Below the pieces are notes generated by a model. It saw only the letters and a program-made list of their open reading frames with translations, searched no databases and was not told the origin of the DNA. A stretch of DNA of 64,000 bases from the NCBI RefSeq assembly GCF_916618955.1, contig NZ_OU745390.1, positions 3,968,001 to 4,032,000 of the forward strand, written 5' to 3'. Origin of the DNA: Pseudomonas sp. Marseille-Q3773. GTDB lineage: Bacteria > Pseudomonadota > Gammaproteobacteria > Pseudomonadales > Pseudomonadaceae. A program made the translations under genes and the position numbers. This document shows positions 28,601 through 37,859 of this stretch, one piece after another. How positions within the stretch are numbered: position 1 is the stretch's first letter; each line of letters begins with the position of its first letter.

Positions 28601-31213
28601 AGCCAGATCGATGACATGCTCAGGGGCCTACTGGAGCAACGTGACCAATTGCAAAGCAGGCTGGACGATTGGCGACAACTGGCTGCACTGTCGCGAAACC
28701 AGGATGTGGATGACGTGGAGCGCTTGCTGAATGCCGTTACCCAGTACTGGTACGACAGCGCGTTCCGCAACAGCGACCGCACCTCACCGCTTCAGCTGGA
28801 ACGCCTGTCACTGCTGGACTTCCCGCTGCAGTTGCCTGAATTCTTCAGTGCCAGTGTCACTGACCTGCGCCTGATCGAAACGCTGCCGGAAAACTACGAG
28901 GGGTGGAACCAGCACAGTCCGCACTTGAACAGCCTGTTTCGCCAGTTTCCTAATTTGAGGTCACTGGAGATCAGTCGCGCCTACCGCGCTGATGCTTCGC
29001 CCTCGCCCTTCCAGTTCAGCCTGCCGGTGGTAGCCCAGCATCTGCCGATGCTCGAATCGCTGAACCTGAGCAACCAGAACATCACGTTGTCCTCGACCGA
29101 TATCGATAGCCTGGTCGGACTGACCCGGTTGCGCCGGCTGGACTTGAGCGGCAACCGGCTGTCCGAAGAGTACCCGCCGCAATTCAACGAGCTGACCCTT
29201 GACTATCTCGGTCTGGACAACATGGCGCTGGACCATTGGCCAGAAGGGATACGGACCGAAACCGTGAGCCGGGTAGGTCACCTTGGCCTGCGCCACAACC
29301 ACATCAGGGTGCTCCCACGCTTCTTGAGTGATAGCCGGGTACCCGCTGCCGAGCAGGCCCTTGTCTCGCTGCAGGGCAATCCGATTTGCGAGGATGATAT
29401 ACGACGCATAATCCTCAGCGAGGACGGACGCGCCTCCCGTTTCGAAATCGACCAGTCCGAAGCATTCAGGACGCACCTGACTGCCTTGCTGGAACAACGC
29501 CAGCAACTACGCGACAGCATCGACAACTATCTGAATGCTTCCAGCTCTGCCGCGCCCGTCAGCCAAGCCATGCTGGCTAGCCGAACCCGTATTGCAACGG
29601 AGCTGAACGCGTTCTGGCATAACCAGGAAATCGGGCTTTCGCGGGCAGCACTGCGCCTGAACGATGTTTCCCTCGAACATTTCCCGAGGTCCTTGCCACG
29701 CTTTCTCACCGACCGGGTGCATAACCTTGTGCTGGAGCGCGTCAGCGGCTCGACCGCACAGCTGGAAGGGTTGCTGGGACGCTTGCCTGGGATAACACGC
29801 CTAACCATCGACAACTACCAGGGGGCAGAGCAAACCTTGCCTACGGCCTTGCTGCGTTTGCCTGGCCTGACAGACCTGGCCTTGCGCAGTTCAGGGTTGG
29901 TGATCGACCAGAATGTACTCGATACGCTAGGCCGTCTACCCAACCTCAATTCGCTGGACTTCACCGACAACCGCATGGGCGTCATCACCAGCGCCCCGCC
30001 ATCGTTGCGGACGCTGCGCCGCCTGGACCTGAACGGCATGGCGCTGGAACAGTGGCCGGACTGGGTGGACAGCTTGCTTCCCTTGGAGATGCTGGACCTC
30101 AGTGATAATCGCCTCACCGATCTGCCACCCCATATCCTGGCCAATCTGGACAACGACTTCCCGATCAGCTCGATCCTGCTGTTCAGCAACCCGTTGACCG
30201 AAGAAACGGTCGCCAGAGTGCGCGCCTCTTCAGAAAGCCAGCGCAGCTTTACCTTCGCCATCGACGTTTCAGACAGCATGAGCGACTCATCGGGAGAAGG
30301 CGCAGCCGCCGGACACTTTCACCTCCCCTATCTGGACCCTGCTGCCGACGAACCCAACGTGGATAACTGGCTGCTTGCCTCCGAGGTCGAGAACGAGGCC
30401 CTCAGAAACACCTGGGAGGCGCTTGAGGCTACGGGCTCGGCGGGAAATCTTCTGGCACTGGTGGGTCGCCTGCGCAATTCGGCGCCCTACCAGAATGGCA
30501 AGACCCGCGCAGCACTCTGTGCGCGGGTGCGCCAGGTGCTGGTGAGGGCCTTGGTCAACCCGGACGATCTTGCACTGTTCAACCATCAGGCCAGCGAAGC
30601 GCTGCTGCAGGAAAACGGCGACCAGACCTGCCATGACGGGGCATTGCTGGTTTTCCAGACCATCGAGTTGTTCATCGCCAACCAAAGTCTGCAAATCGAT
30701 GGCGCAGACACCGAAGCCAACCTCTACCGGGAATTGCGGCGCCTGTACCGCTTGCAGGCGCTGGACAAAATTGCCAAAAGCGAAGCGGCCAGTAGGGATG
30801 AAGCGGAGGTGCGCCTGACCTACCGTCGGGAATTGAACACGCCGCTGGACCTCGGGCAACCGGATGACCCCTTGCGCTACGCGATCAACGCATCCATGGA
30901 TGAGCTGGCTTCTGCCGAACTGCAGGTCCAGCGCGGCGAGCTGGGGGAGGACTTCCTCAATTTTGCCGCGGGCAACGACAGGTGGGTCCAGTACTTGCGC
31001 CAGGCCCATGCCGATCGCTTTGCAGAAATCGAGCAAGCCTACCAGGCACAAGTGTCCGAGCTTCCAGATCAGTACCCGGACCAGCCCGTCGATGCACTGG
31101 AACAACAGTTCAGAGCGCTGGAGCGGAGCAAGCAGGCGCGCGAGTTGCGCCTGATTCGCGAACTCACCTCATTCGCCGACCCTGAACGCAGGCCACGGTC
31201 ATCGACCGAGTGA
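25664..31213 (+). CDS. Giant LRR protein with dermonecrotic-toxin-like N-terminus and NEL-type E3 ubiquitin-ligase domain
   Basis: 1,849-residue effector-like protein. The N-terminal about 1,000 residues resemble the DUF6543 (dermonecrotic-toxin-associated) region, with a hydrophobic stretch at about 435-500 (IAGFFVPGLGEIMLAVCVAQLATE). Leucine-rich repeats follow in two blocks, about 1060-1240 (LTRLRRLDLSGNRLSEEYP) and about 1345-1510 (LEMLDLSDNRLTDLPPHIL). The C-terminal about 290 residues fit the NEL domain of IpaH/SspH ligases, with the catalytic C-x-D as Cys1656 in QTCHDGALLVF. No signal peptide is visible; export by a specialised system is inferred. It is a monocistronic accessory gene between pip and the hut locus. 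The biological target is unknown. Confidence 0.85.
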   Translation: MPNPAISQPGVHYATIERKIPAWLKLAPPETHRAMRNRQLAPAWLPAAIQQQPDVAKAWQEEHARHREHQAQVHKLFERLPDLETYASETLTKAIKQRFGLDLDVRNTYLVDARLIDSRNAIDSRQAIDRATRSLLHCALHNFDQAAAAEHGMDAPDALLKKSVILDHRRFMGTVPITNTVDITAEAFADLCRTLDIGGKYHEQVHAIYYPAGMPRAEADQAALAVYETLGRAEVSAFRQSLHFARLKGDISETLYAAALAAPLEQAPSTNSTVTFSWLDLWEAELTGVVLLTLQAAERQAVALYIPEDSTRPLKEFASQEALLAELGERLQADIHYLDKHICDRDKASVITRLKDRLTPLGWSTRGIREPVADLHATLHPVTKPFSHAFQGVMAFQKTQRHEKDVLFHAIPTEIVDRRTAQAHLELVAGRVWTSLNIAGFFVPGLGEIMLAVCVAQLATEVYDGIQAWQNDERDTAYTYMLDVIENVAIMTALSAAARALKGANGGDASGVGEPPLVEEPDEELPEVERIPVATPSFIEELEDVETPDGEVRLWKPDLTPYQSTERLPAGLETDELGLVQHDGRQWLALSGENYIVGQAPATGEYYLQHPQDPHRYRPPLRHNGAGAWLHRADNPLSWSGMELLRRIGHLSAHFDDQTLQRLVAVSGIGEDALRRALAESQRLPALLQDTLQRFKLDQTIRLRSTGNTRPSDFAAAYAGLSRQLEPGAEAIQRAYPTLPTAVANELAHAMSASELQMLSGKVPLRLGEEIRIYRQQIRLARAYEGLYLCSGPNWDTDRLIMQTLASLPGWPGETRIQLLQRLSWPPQEHALGPLESPPHTITHAAAGYIVHDESQPNAPIRLYPSLYAAVYAMLPAAMTQLGVADEQALQRLIQDSPLLPRPALRTALGMQPVRPGYRSPMRLADGRLGYPLGGSRPRATSISRQSLLNSIRQVGQHVLIPRPAEQLLTALENRNLNRSQIDDMLRGLLEQRDQLQSRLDDWRQLAALSRNQDVDDVERLLNAVTQYWYDSAFRNSDRTSPLQLERLSLLDFPLQLPEFFSASVTDLRLIETLPENYEGWNQHSPHLNSLFRQFPNLRSLEISRAYRADASPSPFQFSLPVVAQHLPMLESLNLSNQNITLSSTDIDSLVGLTRLRRLDLSGNRLSEEYPPQFNELTLDYLGLDNMALDHWPEGIRTETVSRVGHLGLRHNHIRVLPRFLSDSRVPAAEQALVSLQGNPICEDDIRRIILSEDGRASRFEIDQSEAFRTHLTALLEQRQQLRDSIDNYLNASSSAAPVSQAMLASRTRIATELNAFWHNQEIGLSRAALRLNDVSLEHFPRSLPRFLTDRVHNLVLERVSGSTAQLEGLLGRLPGITRLTIDNYQGAEQTLPTALLRLPGLTDLALRSSGLVIDQNVLDTLGRLPNLNSLDFTDNRMGVITSAPPSLRTLRRLDLNGMALEQWPDWVDSLLPLEMLDLSDNRLTDLPPHILANLDNDFPISSILLFSNPLTEETVARVRASSESQRSFTFAIDVSDSMSDSSGEGAAAGHFHLPYLDPAADEPNVDNWLLASEVENEALRNTWEALEATGSAGNLLALVGRLRNSAPYQNGKTRAALCARVRQVLVRALVNPDDLALFNHQASEALLQENGDQTCHDGALLVFQTIELFIANQSLQIDGADTEANLYRELRRLYRLQALDKIAKSEAASRDEAEVRLTYRRELNTPLDLGQPDDPLRYAINASMDELASAELQVQRGELGEDFLNFAAGNDRWVQYLRQAHADRFAEIEQAYQAQVSELPDQYPDQPVDALEQQFRALERSKQARELRLIRELTSFADPERRPRSSTE

Positions 31214-31222
31214 CCAGGCTGG

Positions 31223-31253
31223 CTGCGCGGTGTCTGCCCAAGACACCGCGCAG
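31223..31253. terminator. Perfect 13-bp hairpin between the LRR gene and hutG
   Basis: Arms ctgcgcggtgtct and agacaccgcgcag flank a 5-nt loop between two convergent genes. The stem is very stable but has no T-run on either side, so it is either a bidirectional barrier or needs Rho; the terminator role is inferred. Confidence 0.55.
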
Positions 31254-31268
31254 TGATGCAAGGGGCGA

Positions 31269-32072
31269 TCAACCGCCGTAACGCTCGCGGCCCCATGCCA
31301 GCAACGTTTCGAGCAGCTTGCGCAACACCTCCTGCGTCGGCTCGGCAAGGTCCTTGCGGTAAGCGAAGGGTGCCTGTTCTTCCATGTAGGTGCTTTGTGC
31401 CAGTTCCAGTTGCACAGCGTGGATGTGCCGGGCCGGATCACCATAGTGGCGCGTTATGTGGCCACCCTTGAAGCGCCCGTTGAGGACGTGACTGTAGCCC
31501 CGGGCTTCGGCACAGACGTCCCGCAGCCGCTCGGCCAGTTCCGGGTCGCAACTGGCGCCGTTGAAAGTACCCAGGTTGAAATCCGGCAGCTTGCCGTCGA
31601 ACAGGTGGGGGATTTGCGAGCGGATCGAGTGGGCATCCCACAACAGCGCGTAGCCGAACTGCTCGCGCAGGCGCTCCAGCTCGCGCTGCAGGGTATCGTG
31701 GTAAGGGCGCCAGATCTGCTCCAGGTATGCATGGCGCTCCTCACCCGTCGGTTCCATACCTGGCTTGAACAGTGGTTCGCCAGTGAACAGCGTGGCCGGA
31801 TAGAGCCCGGTAGTAGCACCGGAATACAGCGGTTTGTCGTCATCCGGCCGATTCAGGTCGATGACAAAGCGTGAATACTCTGCTGCCACCACGCTGGCAC
31901 CCAGCTCGCGGGCGAAGTGGTACAGCTGCGGAATATGCCAGTCGGTGTCCGGCAGGCTACGCGCCGGCTCGACCAGGCCGTCGCGCACGGCATCGCTCAG
32001 GCGCAGGCCAGCATGCGGCATGCTGATCAACAGCGGCAGGTGGCCTTGGTGAAAATTCAGTACCTTGTCCAT
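31269..32072 (-). CDS. hutG: N-formylglutamate deformylase HutG
   Basis: Last step of the five-step histidine route used by pseudomonads: N-formyl-L-glutamate to glutamate plus formate. 267 residues of the N-formylglutamate amidohydrolase family. Metal-site-like segments SMPHAGLRLS, PDTDWHIPQLYHFA, LLWDAHSIRSQIPHLFDGKLPDFNLGT and GHITRHYGDP are seen. Last gene of the hut operon, 10 bp after hutI. Confidence 0.95.
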   Translation of the reverse strand: MDKVLNFHQGHLPLLISMPHAGLRLSDAVRDGLVEPARSLPDTDWHIPQLYHFARELGASVVAAEYSRFVIDLNRPDDDKPLYSGATTGLYPATLFTGEPLFKPGMEPTGEERHAYLEQIWRPYHDTLQRELERLREQFGYALLWDAHSIRSQIPHLFDGKLPDFNLGTFNGASCDPELAERLRDVCAEARGYSHVLNGRFKGGHITRHYGDPARHIHAVQLELAQSTYMEEQAPFAYRKDLAEPTQEVLRKLLETLLAWGRERYGG

Positions 32073-32082
32073 CGAGCCTCAC

Positions 32083-33288
32083 TCAGTTGGAAATTTCTTG
32101 GCCCATGCGCACCACGCGCTTGGGCAGGTCACCGCCCAGCCAGTAGGCCAGGTCGGCAGGGCGTTCGATCTGCCAGGCGACGAAGTCGGCCACCTTGCCC
32201 GCCTCCAGCGAACCGCGGCTGTCGCCCAGGCCGAGCGCCGTGGCGGCGTGCAGGGTAACCCCGGCCAGGGCTTCTTCCGGAGTCATGCGGAAGCAGGTGC
32301 AGCCCATGTTCAACATCAGCCGCAGCGACAGCCCTGGCGAGGTTCCCGGATTGAGGTCGCTGGCAAGCGCAATCCTGACGCCGTGGCGGCGCAGCGCGTC
32401 CATCGGCGGCAACTGGGTTTCACGCAGGAAGTAGAACGCGCCCGGCAGCAGCACGGCGACCGTGCCGGCCTTGGCCATGGCCATGGCATCTTCCTCGGTC
32501 ATGAACTCCAGGTGGTCGGCCGACAGCGCCTGGTAGCGCGCTGCCAGGCTGGAACCGTGCAGCGACGACAGCTGTTCGGCGTGCAGCTTGACCGGCAGGC
32601 CCAGCTCGCGCGCCTTGATGAACAGCCGCTCGACCTGGGCCGGGGAGAACGCCAGGTGCTCGCAGAAGGCGTCCACCGCATCCACCAGGCCTTCACCGGC
32701 CAGGGCCGGGAGCATTTCGTCGCAGATGTGCGTGATGTAGTCGTCGGCCCGGCCGGCGTACTCCGGCGGCAGGGCGTGCGCCGCCAGGCAGGTGGTGCGC
32801 ACCGCCAGCGGCAGCTCGCCGGCCAGGCGCCGGGCCACGCGCAGCATCTTGCGCTCGTTGGCCAGGTCCAGGCCGTAGCCGGACTTGATCTCGACAGTGG
32901 TCACGCCATCGCGCATCAACGCCAGGACCCGCTGGCGGGCACTGGCGAACAGCTCGTCTTCGCTGGCCGCGCGGGTCGCCCGCACGGTGCTGGCGATACC
33001 ACCACCCTGGGCGGCGATTTCGGCATAGCTCACGCCCTGCAGGCGCTGCTCGAACTCGCCGCTGCGGTTGCCGCCGAACACCGCGTGGGTGTGGCAGTCG
33101 ATCAGCCCGGGGGTGACCCAGGCGCCGCCCAGGTCCACCGTGCGTTCAGCCTCGACCGGCGCCAGCTCGGCGCGCGGGCCGATCCATTCGATCAGCCCGT
33201 CACGGGTGACGATGGCCGCGTCCTCGATGGCCGAGTAACGGCCCTCGGCCATGGTTGCCACATGGCAGTGCTGCCAGAGGGTTGTCAT
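32083..33288 (-). CDS. hutI: Imidazolonepropionase HutI
   Basis: Zn/Fe-dependent amidohydrolase converting 4-imidazolone-5-propionate to N-formimino-L-glutamate. The ATG at 33288 ([13 protein letters not shown]) gives 401 residues, the usual length. Metal ligands: the HTH of [13 protein letters not shown], the His in KLHAEQLS and in [10 protein letters not shown], and the Asp in [11 protein letters not shown]. It lies in the operon between hutT and hutG. Confidence 0.97.
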   Translation of the reverse strand: MTTLWQHCHVATMAEGRYSAIEDAAIVTRDGLIEWIGPRAELAPVEAERTVDLGGAWVTPGLIDCHTHAVFGGNRSGEFEQRLQGVSYAEIAAQGGGIASTVRATRAASEDELFASARQRVLALMRDGVTTVEIKSGYGLDLANERKMLRVARRLAGELPLAVRTTCLAAHALPPEYAGRADDYITHICDEMLPALAGEGLVDAVDAFCEHLAFSPAQVERLFIKARELGLPVKLHAEQLSSLHGSSLAARYQALSADHLEFMTEEDAMAMAKAGTVAVLLPGAFYFLRETQLPPMDALRRHGVRIALASDLNPGTSPGLSLRLMLNMGCTCFRMTPEEALAGVTLHAATALGLGDSRGSLEAGKVADFVAWQIERPADLAYWLGGDLPKRVVRMGQEISN

Positions 33289-33303
33289 GCACAATCTCCT
33301 TTG

Positions 33304-34707
33304 CTAGCGGTGCAGCTCGGCCGGTTCCGCTGCCGGCCGGCCCTGCCCGGCGCGCGGCTTGCACCACAGCAGGTAGGACGCCACCAGGAACACCACCCAC
33401 AGCACGCCGACGAGCAACGCCGCCTGGGTATCGGGGAAGTAACCGAGCACACCAAAGATGAATACCATGAACGCAATGGCCATGGCCGGGCCGTAAGGCC
33501 AGAACGGTACCGGGAATTGCAGCTTGGCGACCTGGTCGCGGCTCATGCTGCGGCGCATCGCCACCTGGGTGAGCAGGATCATCAGCCACACCCATACGGT
33601 GGCAAAGGTCGCGATCGAGGCGATCAGCAGGAACACGTTTTCCGGGATCAGGTAGTTGAGCAGCACACCGATCAGCAGTGCAGCGCCCATCACCACCACG
33701 GTCATCCACGGCACGCCATGTTTCGACAGTTTGCCGAAGCCGCGCGGGGCATGGCCTTGCCGGGCCAGGCCATACATCATGCGGCCTGCGCCGAAAATGT
33801 CGCTGTTGATGGCAGAGATCGCAGCGGAAATCACCACGATGTTCAGCACGGCGGCGGCGGAACCGATGCCCAGGTTGCTGAAGATCTGCACGAACGGGCT
33901 GCCCTGGCTGCCGATCTGCGGCCACGGGTACAGGCACATCAGCACCAGCAGGGTGAGCACGTAGAACAGCAGGATGCGCAATGGCACGGCATTGATCGCC
34001 TTGGGAATCACGCGCTGCGGGTCCTTGGCCTCACCGGCGGTGACGCCGATGATCTCGATGCCGCCGAAGGCAAACATCACCACCGCAAAGGAGGCGATCA
34101 GGCCACCCACGCCGTTGGGCATGAAGCCGCCGTGCTCGAACAGGTTGCCGATGCCCACCGCCTGCGCGCTGCCTGCCTGGCTGAAGCCGAAGGCCATGAT
34201 GCCGAGGCCGGCCAGGATCATCGCCACGATGGCGCCGACCTTGAGCAGCGACAGCCAGAATTCCATTTCGCCAAATACCCTGACATTGCACAGGTTGAGG
34301 CCACCGATCAGGAAGACGATGCCCAGCACCCAGATCCAGCGGGCCACCTCCGGGAACCAGAAGCCCATGTAGATGCCGAAGGCGGTGACGTCGGCAATGG
34401 CGACGATGACCATCTCGAAGGCGTAGGTCCAGCCGAGGATGAAGCCGGCCATGGGGCCCAGATAAGTGCTGGCGTAGTGGCCGAACGAGCCGGCAACAGG
34501 GTTGTGCACGGCCATTTCACCAAGCGCGCGCATGACCATGAACACCGCAGCGCCACCGATCAGGTAGGCCAGCAGCACGGCTGGGCCAGCCATTTGGATG
34601 GCCGAGGCGGAGCCGTAGAACAGGCCGGTGCCGATGGCGGAACCGAGGGCCATGAAACGGATATGGCGGGCTGACAGGCCGCGCTTGAGACCTTGAGCTT
34701 GTTGCAT
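33304..34707 (-). CDS. hutT: APC-family amino-acid permease, probable histidine transporter HutT
   Basis: 467-residue, 12-TM amino acid/proton symporter of the AAT (ProY/AroP-like) branch. The N-terminal substrate loop [21 protein letters not shown] and a family region [16 protein letters not shown] are present. Its place inside the hut operon, between hutH and hutI, supports histidine (or urocanate) uptake. The substrate assignment is by context, since sequence alone does not separate histidine from proline or aromatic permeases. Confidence 0.88.
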   Translation of the reverse strand: MQQAQGLKRGLSARHIRFMALGSAIGTGLFYGSASAIQMAGPAVLLAYLIGGAAVFMVMRALGEMAVHNPVAGSFGHYASTYLGPMAGFILGWTYAFEMVIVAIADVTAFGIYMGFWFPEVARWIWVLGIVFLIGGLNLCNVRVFGEMEFWLSLLKVGAIVAMILAGLGIMAFGFSQAGSAQAVGIGNLFEHGGFMPNGVGGLIASFAVVMFAFGGIEIIGVTAGEAKDPQRVIPKAINAVPLRILLFYVLTLLVLMCLYPWPQIGSQGSPFVQIFSNLGIGSAAAVLNIVVISAAISAINSDIFGAGRMMYGLARQGHAPRGFGKLSKHGVPWMTVVVMGAALLIGVLLNYLIPENVFLLIASIATFATVWVWLMILLTQVAMRRSMSRDQVAKLQFPVPFWPYGPAMAIAFMVFIFGVLGYFPDTQAALLVGVLWVVFLVASYLLWCKPRAGQGRPAAEPAELHR

Positions 34708-34747
34708 GTCACGTCCTTGACTTGTTTTTGTGGTCGTGAGATCGAAG

Positions 34748-34766
34748 GGGGCTGCCTTGCAGCCCC
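34748..34766. terminator. Short hairpin between hutH and hutT
   Basis: ggggctgc-ctt-gcagcccc lies in the 66-bp gap downstream of hutH and upstream of hutT. There is no T-run; it may adjust relative expression of hutH and the distal genes (inference). Confidence 0.4.
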
Positions 34767-34773
34767 AAGTGCA

Positions 34774-36306
34774 TTACAGGCTTGGCAGCACACCCGTCGG
34801 CAGCAGCCCGGTCAAACAACCCTTGGCCAACAGTTCCACGGCCTTTTCGATGTCGGGCGCGAAGAAACGGTCACGGTCGTAGTGCGGCACCTCGCTGCGC
34901 AGCGCCTGGCGTGCCTGCTCCAGCTTGGCCGAGGTCTTCAGGCCCTTGCGCAGGTCCAGGCCCTGGCAGGCACCCAGCCATTCGATGGCCAACACGCCAC
35001 GGGTGTTCTCGGCCATTTCCCAGAGACGCTTGCCAGCGGCAGGGGCCATCGACACGTGGTCTTCCTGGTTGGCCGAAGTTGGCAGGCTGTCGACGCTGTG
35101 CGGGTGCGACAGGGCCTTGTTCTCGCTGGCCAGGGCAGCAGCGGTGACCTGGGCGATCATGAAGCCGGAGTTGACCCCGCCGTTTTCCACCAGGAATGGC
35201 GGCAACTGGGACATGTGCTTGTCCATCATCAGCGAGATGCGGCGCTCGCTGAGCGAGCCGATTTCGGCGATGGCCAGGGCGATATTGTCGGCGGCCATGG
35301 CCACCGGCTCGGCGTGGAAGTTACCGCCGGAGATGACGTCACCCTCGGCGGCGAACACCAGCGGGTTGTCCGACACGGCGTTGGCCTCGACGCCCAGCAC
35401 TTCGGCGGCCTGGCGCAGCTGGGTCAGGCAGGCACCCATGACCTGTGGCTGGCAGCGCAGCGAGTAAGGGTCCTGAACCTTGTCGCAGTTCTTGTGCGAC
35501 AGCGAGACTTCGCTGGAATCGCCCAGCAGGTCACGGAAGCAGGCAGCGGTATCGATCTGGCCACGCTGGCCACGCACTTCGTGGATACGCGCATCGAACG
35601 GCGAGCGCGAGCCCAGGGCCGCTTCGACACTCAGGCCGCCGCAGGCGATGGCCGCGGCATACAGGTCTTCGGCCTGGAACAGGCCACGCAGGGCATAGGC
35701 GGTGGAAGCCTGGGTGCCGTTGAGCAGGGCCAGGCCCTCCTTGGCGGCCAGGGTCAGCGGCTCGAGACCGGCGACTGCCAGGGCTTCGGTGGCCGGCAGC
35801 CACTGGCCCTTGTGGCGGGCCTTGCCTTCGCCGAGCAGGACCAGCGACATGTGCGCCAGCGGGGCGAGGTCGCCGGAGGCGCCCACCGAGCCCTTGAGCG
35901 GGATATGCGGATAGACCTCGGCGTTGACCAGGGCAATCAGCGCATCGATGACCTTGCGGCGGATGCCGGAGAAGCCACGGCTGAGGCTGTTGATCTTCAG
36001 CACCATGATCAGCCGGACCAGGTCATCGTCCAGCGGCGCGCCTACACCGGCAGCGTGCGACAGCACCAGCGAGCGCTGCAGGTTTTCCAGATCGTGACTG
36101 GCGATGCGGGTCGAGGCCAGCAGGCCGAAACCGGTGTTGATGCCATAGGCGGTACGGTCTTCGGCAATGATCTGCTCGACGCAGGCAACACTGGCGTCGA
36201 TGGCAGGCGCAGCGCTGGCATCCAGGCTCAAGTGCAGTGGCGCCTGGTGGATACGGCGCAGCTGGGCCAGGGTCAGCTGGCCAGGAATGAGGTTCAGGGC
36301 TTCCAC
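34774..36306 (-). CDS. hutH: Histidine ammonia-lyase HutH
   Basis: Catalyses histidine to trans-urocanate plus ammonia. 510 residues. The Ala143-Ser144-Gly145 tripeptide in [16 protein letters not shown] cyclises to the MIO electrophile. The catalytic Tyr54 (AYGINTGFG) and His84 (SHAAGVG) are also present. It lies 21 bp downstream of a MIO-less paralogue, so this is the enzyme that should carry the hut activity. Confidence 0.97.
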   Translation of the reverse strand: MEALNLIPGQLTLAQLRRIHQAPLHLSLDASAAPAIDASVACVEQIIAEDRTAYGINTGFGLLASTRIASHDLENLQRSLVLSHAAGVGAPLDDDLVRLIMVLKINSLSRGFSGIRRKVIDALIALVNAEVYPHIPLKGSVGASGDLAPLAHMSLVLLGEGKARHKGQWLPATEALAVAGLEPLTLAAKEGLALLNGTQASTAYALRGLFQAEDLYAAAIACGGLSVEAALGSRSPFDARIHEVRGQRGQIDTAACFRDLLGDSSEVSLSHKNCDKVQDPYSLRCQPQVMGACLTQLRQAAEVLGVEANAVSDNPLVFAAEGDVISGGNFHAEPVAMAADNIALAIAEIGSLSERRISLMMDKHMSQLPPFLVENGGVNSGFMIAQVTAAALASENKALSHPHSVDSLPTSANQEDHVSMAPAAGKRLWEMAENTRGVLAIEWLGACQGLDLRKGLKTSAKLEQARQALRSEVPHYDRDRFFAPDIEKAVELLAKGCLTGLLPTGVLPSL

Positions 36307-36327
36307 GTAGAGTCTCCTTTCTATTGT

Positions 36328-37851
36328 TCAGTGCGCGGCCGGCAGCACAGGCTGCGGCGCGAGCGAGGATTTCAACAGGGCCGCGGCGCGAGCGATGTCC
36401 GGCGCCAGCCAGCGGTCTTCCAGGTACGCCGGCACCTGCTCCCGCAGCAGGCGCCAGGCGGCATGGGTGCCAACGCCAAAGCGCTGGCCATTGAAGAATT
36501 CGAAGGCCTGGGCGGCCAGCAGGTACTCGATGGCCAGAATCTGGAAACAGTTCTCCAGCACCTGGTGCAGTTTCAGCGCGGCATTGGTGCCCAGGCTCAG
36601 ATGGTCTTCCTGCAACCCGGAAGTGACGTAGTTGTCGAGCACTGCTGGTTGCGCCAGCTGGCGGTTCTGCGCACACAGCGCGGCGGCCACATATTGGGCG
36701 ATCATCATCCCTGAGTTGACGCCTGGGTTGCTGACCAGAAACGCCGGCAGGCCGCTGACCAGCGGGTTGACCAGGCGGTCCAGGCGGCGCTCGGCGATGG
36801 CACCGATCTCGGCCATGGCAATCGCCAGCAGGTCGGCCGCCAGGGCTACCGACTGGCCGTGCGGGTTGGCCTGGGAGACCACCCGGAAGTCGTCCGGCGT
36901 GCCCAGCAGCAGCGGGTTGTCGTTGGCGCCGTTGAGTTCGGCCTCGACCTGCTGCACCACATGCACCAGCTGATCGCGGGCGGCGCCGTGCACCTGCGGG
37001 ATCGAGCGAATGCTCAGGGCGTCCTGGGTACGGATGCCTTTGCTGGCAGCGATCACTTCGCTGCCAGCCAGCAGCGCTCGCAGGTTCGCGCCCACCACCT
37101 GCATGCCCGGATGCGGCTTGAGGGCAATGATCTCGGGGTCGAAGGCATCGATCTGACCGCGCAGCGCTTCGAAGCTCATGGCGCCGATCACGTCGGCCCA
37201 TTGCAGCAGCCGGCTGGCATCGTCCAGGGCCAGGCAGGCCAGCCCGGTCATGCACGGCGTGCCATTGACCAGGCACAGGCCGTCCTTGGCGCCCAGCTGT
37301 ACCGGCGCCAGGCCTTCATGGGCCAGGGCCTCGGCGGCTTCGACAATCTGCCCCCGGTAACTGACCTTGCCGATACCCAGCAGGCACACGCCAACATGGG
37401 CCATGTGGGTCAGGTAGCCAACCGACCCCTGTGACGGCACCTGTGGGGTGATGCCGTGGTTGAGCAATGCCAGCAATGCTTCGACCACGCTGCGCTGGAT
37501 ACCAGACTTGCCATGGCTGTAGTTGCAGACGGCCGCGCAGATGATCGCCCGGGTCTGATCATCAGCCAGCGCCGGGCCGACGCCACAGGCGTGGCTGAGC
37601 AAGGTGTTGTGCGACAGCTGGCTGAGCTGCTCGCCCTGCAGCGACACATTGCACAGCGCGCCCAGCCCGGTGTTCACGCCATAGGCGCGTTCACCGCTGG
37701 TGACGATATGGCGGACGATCGCCTGGGCATTGTCGATGCGCGCCCAGACCGGCGCAGCCAGTTCCAGGCGCGCCCCTTGACGAGCAACCGCGGCAACGTC
37801 CTGCCAACGCAACGCCGCGCCGCTGAGGACGACTGTTTCGACCTGCGACAT
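36328..37851 (-). CDS. Histidine ammonia-lyase paralogue lacking the MIO tripeptide
   Basis: 507-residue member of the HAL/PAL family, start ATG at 37851 with AGAGG five bases upstream. The alignment to HutH is clear along the whole length, with Tyr57 (AYGVNTGLG) and His87 (SHACGVG) kept. In the MIO loop the sequence reads GSVG-YLTHMAHVGVCLLG against Hut[22 protein letters not shown]: exactly Ala-Ser-Gly is absent after Gly145 and the flanks stay in register. It therefore cannot form the usual electrophile. It is probably not an ammonia-lyase by the standard mechanism. Possible roles are regulation, hetero-oligomerisation with HutH, or another lyase reaction. The gene starts 8 bp downstream of the importer ATPase gene, in the hut operon. 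Confidence 0.85.
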   Translation of the reverse strand: MSQVETVVLSGAALRWQDVAAVARQGARLELAAPVWARIDNAQAIVRHIVTSGERAYGVNTGLGALCNVSLQGEQLSQLSHNTLLSHACGVGPALADDQTRAIICAAVCNYSHGKSGIQRSVVEALLALLNHGITPQVPSQGSVGYLTHMAHVGVCLLGIGKVSYRGQIVEAAEALAHEGLAPVQLGAKDGLCLVNGTPCMTGLACLALDDASRLLQWADVIGAMSFEALRGQIDAFDPEIIALKPHPGMQVVGANLRALLAGSEVIAASKGIRTQDALSIRSIPQVHGAARDQLVHVVQQVEAELNGANDNPLLLGTPDDFRVVSQANPHGQSVALAADLLAIAMAEIGAIAERRLDRLVNPLVSGLPAFLVSNPGVNSGMMIAQYVAAALCAQNRQLAQPAVLDNYVTSGLQEDHLSLGTNAALKLHQVLENCFQILAIEYLLAAQAFEFFNGQRFGVGTHAAWRLLREQVPAYLEDRWLAPDIARAAALLKSSLAPQPVLPAAH

Positions 37852-37859
37852 GTTACCTC

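Noticed and set aside
32065..34674. 869-residue + frame opposite hutI/hutT
   Set aside because: His/Gln-rich antisense shadow; hutI and hutT have full family motifs on the - strand.
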